Assembly: GCA_003670425.1 (NCBI GenBank) | Contig: QWRL01000013.1 | Span: forward strand, 1 to 7,716 | DNA: 7,716 bases | Source: Chloroflexota bacterium | GTDB taxonomy: Bacteria > Chloroflexota > Anaerolineae > Anaerolineales > UBA11657 | Direction: 5' to 3' | Shown here: positions 4,908-7,716 of the stretch, one piece after another | How the letters are laid out: the number at the start of each line of letters is the position of its first letter | Position numbering within the stretch: the stretch's first letter is position 1 | Notes under the pieces: model-generated | What the model was told of the DNA's origin: nothing | The model's input: the letters and a program-made list of their open reading frames with translations, nothing else | Databases searched by the model: none | Position numbers and translations under genes: made by a program

Positions 4908-6446
4908 TCAGGCGCACACACTTTCGATGGCCGCCATGATGTCGGCATCGTTTGCATGCAGGCCGTATTCTACCAAGCCCACTGCGCGTGGCAGCGCAAA
5001 GGCCAGCTGGCCGGCATGTTTTTTCTTGTCGCGCTGCATTGCGGCGCGCACTTGCTGTGCATCCAGGCCGGGCTGCGCCACAGGCAGGCCCAATTGCTGC
5101 AGGCGTGTGCAAATGGTGCCCGGCAAGGCTGCCTCCGCCAGCTGCATGCGCACCGCGAGGCGCGCCTCGGCCAGCAGGCCAATGCCAATTGCAAAGCCGT
5201 GCGGCAGGGTGTAGCCGCAGGCTGCTTCAATGCCATGCCCGATGGTGTGGCCCACATTTAATTTTGCGCGCTCGCCGTGCTCGAGCGGGTCGCGCGCAAC
5301 AATATCCAGCTTGACTTGGATGGCGCGCTGCAGCAGCTCGCGCGGCAGCGGTGCTGCAGCTGGCAGCTCCGTAAACAGTGCAGCGTCAGCAATCAGGCCG
5401 TGCTTCAGCGCCTCGGCCAGGCCGGCTGCATGCTGGGCGGGCGGCAAAGTGGCCAGCACACAGGGGTCACTGACCACCAATGCCGGCGGATGAAAGGCGC
5501 CCACCAGATTTTTTCCCTGCGGCAGATCCACCCCCACCTTGCCGCCAAGGCTGGCATCCACCATGGCCAGCAGCGTGGTGGGCGCGTTGATCCAGCGCAG
5601 ACCGCGCATGTATGTGGCGGCCGCAAAGCCGGCCATGTCCCCCAGCACGCCGCCGCCCAGCGCCAGCACAACGCTGCTGCGCTCAAGGCCGTGGCCCAAA
5701 AATGCGTCGTAGAGCAGGCGCATGGTCTCCAATGTTTTATGCGCTTCACCGGCCGGCACGCTGCAGACGGGCACGCCAAGCTGCGTGCCTAGCGCAGTGC
5801 CCCACAGCGGCGCAACATTGGCATCGGTGATGATGAGTGCGGGCAAAGGCAGGCCGGCCTGCTGCAGCGCGCGCGGCAGATACTGCAGCGCACCGCTGCC
5901 CAGCAGCAGCGCCGGGCTGCTTTCATTCTGGCGCGGCGGCTGCCACGCAAGTGCTTCCGCCAGAATGCGCTGCGCCACAGCTTGCGGCACAAGCCCGTCC
6001 GTGGCTAGCTGCAGTGCAAACGAATCGTAGAGCTGCTGGCGCTGTGCGAGCAGCTGCTCCAGCTGCGCTGCACCACCCGCAGCGGGCTGCAGCAGCGGGC
6101 GGGTGCGGTCGCCGGCGAGGCGCGTGCGGATGGTGGCGGCGCTGGCGCGCAAGCACACCACTGGGCCGCTGGCCTCCAGCGCTGTGCGGTTTGCACCGTC
6201 CAGCAGTGCGCCGCCACCGGTGGCAATCACCAGCTTGTCGCGCTGGGCCAGCTGCAAGATGGCAGCGCGCTCGCGCGCGCGGAAGCGCAGCTCACCCTCG
6301 CTGGCAAACAACTCCGCAACCGAGCTGCCCGTGGCGGATTCTATGTGCGCATCAACATCCACAAAATCACATTGCAAATGGCGTGCGCACAGCTTGCCAA
6401 CCGTGGTTTTGCCGGAGCCGGGCGGGCCGTAAAGGCTTAGATTCAT
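4908..6446 (-). CDS. aroKB: Bifunctional shikimate kinase / 3-dehydroquinate synthase (AroK-AroB fusion)
   Basis: 512 residues. Residues 1 to about 168 are shikimate kinase (shikimate + ATP to shikimate 3-phosphate, step 5): Walker A GPPGSGKTT (7-15), DVD (30-32), FR..E near 55-59, GGG (77-79), lid RTRP near 114-117 and a final RQQLY. From about 178 to the end is 3-dehydroquinate synthase (DAHP to 3-dehydroquinate, step 2): PAGEAHKT, LALGGGVLGDMAGF, PTTLLAMVDASLGGK and KNLVGAFHPP. Zinc ligands by family comparison are Glu345, His400 and His416. The kinase and synthase parts lie in one frame with no internal stop. AroK-AroB fusions are known, for example in Thermotoga. First gene of the minus-strand operon; the start is preceded by TTTTTCCC rather than a Shine-Dalgarno sequence. 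aroE, aroA and aroC are not in the window. Confidence 0.96.
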   Translation of the reverse strand: MNLSLYGPPGSGKTTVGKLCARHLQCDFVDVDAHIESATGSSVAELFASEGELRFRARERAAILQLAQRDKLVIATGGGALLDGANRTALEASGPVVCLRASAATIRTRLAGDRTRPLLQPAAGGAAQLEQLLAQRQQLYDSFALQLATDGLVPQAVAQRILAEALAWQPPRQNESSPALLLGSGALQYLPRALQQAGLPLPALIITDANVAPLWGTALGTQLGVPVCSVPAGEAHKTLETMRLLYDAFLGHGLERSSVVLALGGGVLGDMAGFAAATYMRGLRWINAPTTLLAMVDASLGGKVGVDLPQGKNLVGAFHPPALVVSDPCVLATLPPAQHAAGLAEALKHGLIADAALFTELPAAAPLPRELLQRAIQVKLDIVARDPLEHGERAKLNVGHTIGHGIEAACGYTLPHGFAIGIGLLAEARLAVRMQLAEAALPGTICTRLQQLGLPVAQPGLDAQQVRAAMQRDKKKHAGQLAFALPRAVGLVEYGLHANDADIMAAIESVCA

Positions 6447-6497
6447 GGGAAAAATTGCGGGCGGCCAGCCAAGTTTCAGGTGCAGCCAACCTTCAAG

Positions 6498-6503
6498 ATT
6501 ATA
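6498..6503 (-). promoter_or_regulatory. -10 box of the aroKB-aroQ-aminotransferase operon
   Basis: A perfect TATAAT on the minus strand, about 52 bases before the aroKB ATG. No good -35 lies 16-18 bp upstream (the sequence there is ACGTCT or similar), so an activator or a weak promoter is possible. Confidence 0.5.
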
Positions 6504-6530
6504 CGCTTGCGTCGCAGCGCAGACGTATAA
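6499..6530. repeat. Imperfect 32-bp dyad spanning divergent -10 boxes
   Basis: TTATACG (6499-6505) is matched by CGTATAA (6524-6530), and TGCG (6508-6511) by CGCA (6518-6521), all around the same centre. The arms contain the minus-strand TATAAT and the plus-strand TATAAG. Confidence 0.5.
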
Positions 6531-6531
6531 G
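6526..6531 (+). promoter_or_regulatory. Candidate -10 box for the ada-type gene
   Basis: TATAAG on the plus strand, about 57 bases before the ATG at 6588. No good -35 at the usual spacing. An AAAGCGGA at 6543-6550 is one base off the E. coli Ada-box core AAAGCGCA, but it lies downstream of the -10, where methylated Ada would not be expected to activate. Confidence 0.4.
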
Positions 6532-6587
6532 TTTGCGCGTTCAAAGCGGATAGACGCGCGCGGCGTTCACGGTTACCATCGCACCGC

Positions 6588-7716
6588 ATGAAAAGTGAAA
6601 CCGGAAATTCTGCGCCGGCGCTGAGCGCAGCGCGCTGCTGGCAGGCGGTGCTGCGCCGCAACCGCTGGTTCGACGGCGTGTTTGTGTATGGCGTGCGCTC
6701 TACGGGCATCTATTGCCGGCCGTCTTGCGCGGCGCGCAAACCGCAGCGCAAGCAGGCGCAGTTTTTTGCGCTGCCAGCCAGTGCCGAGCGGGCGGGTTAC
6801 CGCGCCTGCCTGCGCTGCCACCCGCAGCGCTCCGGTGATGATGCAGTGGCGGCGGAGCGCGTGCTGGAAATGTGCCAGTACATTGACGCGCACATTGCGG
6901 AGCGCCTGACACTTGGTTATCTGGCATTGGTTTTCAATCTGCCTGCACGCCAGCTTGCAAAAATGTTTCGGCAGGTTGCGGGCCTTACGCCGCAGCAATA
7001 CCAAGCGGCTGCGCGCCTCAATCAATTCAAGGCAGCCGTGCGCACCGGCACGCGCGTTACCGCTGCCATGCATGCAGCGGGCTTCAGCTCCAGCAGCCGG
7101 CTGTACTCTGCAAGCTGGGGCCTTACGCCGCGCAGTTATGCCCGCGGTGCTGGCGGACAGATCATCTGGCAGCATGTGGCGCGCTGCTACTTGGGTTATG
7201 TGCTGGTGGCTGCCACGGAGCGCGGTGTGTGCGCGGTGGAGCTGGGCGCCAACCGCAGCGCGCTGTTGCGCCGCTTGCGGGCGGAATTTCCGAAAGCGCA
7301 GGTGCAGCCGGGTGATGCGCGCCTGCGGCGCTGGGTGGCTGCCATCCTGCGTGACTTGACGGGGCGCGGCCCGGCGGCTGCCCTGCCGCTGGATGTGCGC
7401 GCCACAGTGTTTCAGGCGCAAGTGTGGCGCGCACTGCAAACCATTCCCAGCGGCGAGACGCGCACTTACCAGCAAGTGGCGGCTGGCATTGGGCGGCCGC
7501 GCGCGGTGCGCGCCGTGGCGCAGGCGTGCGCTGCAAACCCGGTTGCGCTGCTGGTGCCGTGCCATCGCGTGGTGCGTACTGGCGGTGCGCTTGCCGGCTA
7601 CCGTTGGGGTGTGGCGCGCAAGCAGGCGCCCTCTCTGCCCCCGCCGCGCCACACAAAGCCCCGCGAAAAGCACCACCCCGGCCGCCCCCTCCGCGCCGCT
7701 GCCCCAACCCGCCCCC
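6588..7716 (+). CDS. ada: Ada-type bifunctional transcriptional regulator / O6-methylguanine-DNA methyltransferase, 3' end open
   Basis: 376 codons from ATG at 6588 with no stop before the right edge. Ada senses methyl-phosphotriesters in DNA through an N-terminal zinc-bound cysteine, then activates repair genes; its C-terminal domain removes methyl groups from O6-methylguanine in a suicide reaction. The zinc domain has Cys43, Cys47, Cys74 and Cys77 with the same spacing as E. coli Ada (38/42/69/72), in IYCRPSC and CLRC. An AraC-type helix-turn-helix region spans about 88-186. The methyltransferase domain has VPCHRVV with acceptor Cys325, then LAGYRWGVARKQ. E. coli Ada ends about 33 residues after its active cysteine, whereas this frame continues 51 residues into a Pro/Arg-rich, C-rich stretch without stops. 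The protein past about residue 347 is therefore doubtful: frameshift or contig-end artefact. No Shine-Dalgarno site is evident. Confidence 0.93.
   Translation, partial: MKSETGNSAPALSAARCWQAVLRRNRWFDGVFVYGVRSTGIYCRPSCAARKPQRKQAQFFALPASAERAGYRACLRCHPQRSGDDAVAAERVLEMCQYIDAHIAERLTLGYLALVFNLPARQLAKMFRQVAGLTPQQYQAAARLNQFKAAVRTGTRVTAAMHAAGFSSSSRLYSASWGLTPRSYARGAGGQIIWQHVARCYLGYVLVAATERGVCAVELGANRSALLRRLRAEFPKAQVQPGDARLRRWVAAILRDLTGRGPAAALPLDVRATVFQAQVWRALQTIPSGETRTYQQVAAGIGRPRAVRAVAQACAANPVALLVPCHRVVRTGGALAGYRWGVARKQAPSLPPPRHTKPREKHHPGRPLRAAAPTRP
7627..7716. other. C-rich, stop-free low-complexity window end
   Basis: From about 7627 the plus strand becomes strongly C-rich: 56 of the last 96 bases are C and only 5 are T. 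No stop codon appears in any of the six frames. The change occurs just where the recognisable Ada sequence ends. This looks like a degraded contig end or a frameshifted read end rather than ordinary coding sequence; a genuine Pro-rich tail is the alternative. Confidence 0.55.

Noticed and set aside
6543..6550. AAAGCGGA as an Ada-box operator for ada autoregulation.
   Set aside because: It has one mismatch and lies downstream of the candidate -10, unlike the known activating position upstream of -35.
6573..7676. A 367-codon minus-strand open frame opposite ada.
   Set aside because: The plus strand encodes unmistakable Ada with the zinc cysteines and PCHRV; the antisense frame is Arg/Ala/His-rich without family features.

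Overview
This 7,716-base, GC-rich window looks like a bacterial chromosomal segment around a replication origin. It may be an entire short contig, because the genes at both ends run off the edge and the right end becomes abnormally C-rich. The wording of DnaA domain IV (an acidic REETEASLPQIG stretch followed by GGRDHTT) and the fused AroK-AroB suggest Chloroflexota. That assignment comes from remembered family resemblance and has not been searched.

Left to right. Bases 1-1209 (minus) hold the N-terminal 403 residues of a LarA-like (DUF2088) protein. Bases 1210-1584 carry no gene but have the layout of an oriC: an AT-rich stretch, a run of TAG triplets next to a near-consensus DnaA box, and three DnaA-box sequences spaced 20-21 bp apart, the last of which contains the dnaA stop codon. 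dnaA follows on the minus strand (1585-2991). The dnaA upstream region (2992-3344) has a strong sigma70-type promoter, an AT-rich 29-bp palindrome behind it, and an intrinsic terminator between promoter and start codon. This suggests either a short untranslated RNA or attenuation of dnaA. Next comes a minus-strand operon read aroKB - aroQ - PLP aminotransferase (6446 down to 3345), which supplies shikimate-pathway steps 2, 3 and 5 and perhaps an aromatic transamination. A 141-bp divergent promoter region (6447-6587) with a symmetric pair of -10 boxes separates it from a plus-strand ada-type gene (6588 to the end).

The window contains the replication initiator and its probable origin, a compact aromatic-precursor operon, and an alkylation-damage sensor/repair protein. 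No rRNA, tRNA, CRISPR array, insertion sequence or phage gene was recognised. The least ordinary parts are the origin architecture overlapping the dnaA 3' end and the promoter-terminator arrangement ahead of dnaA.
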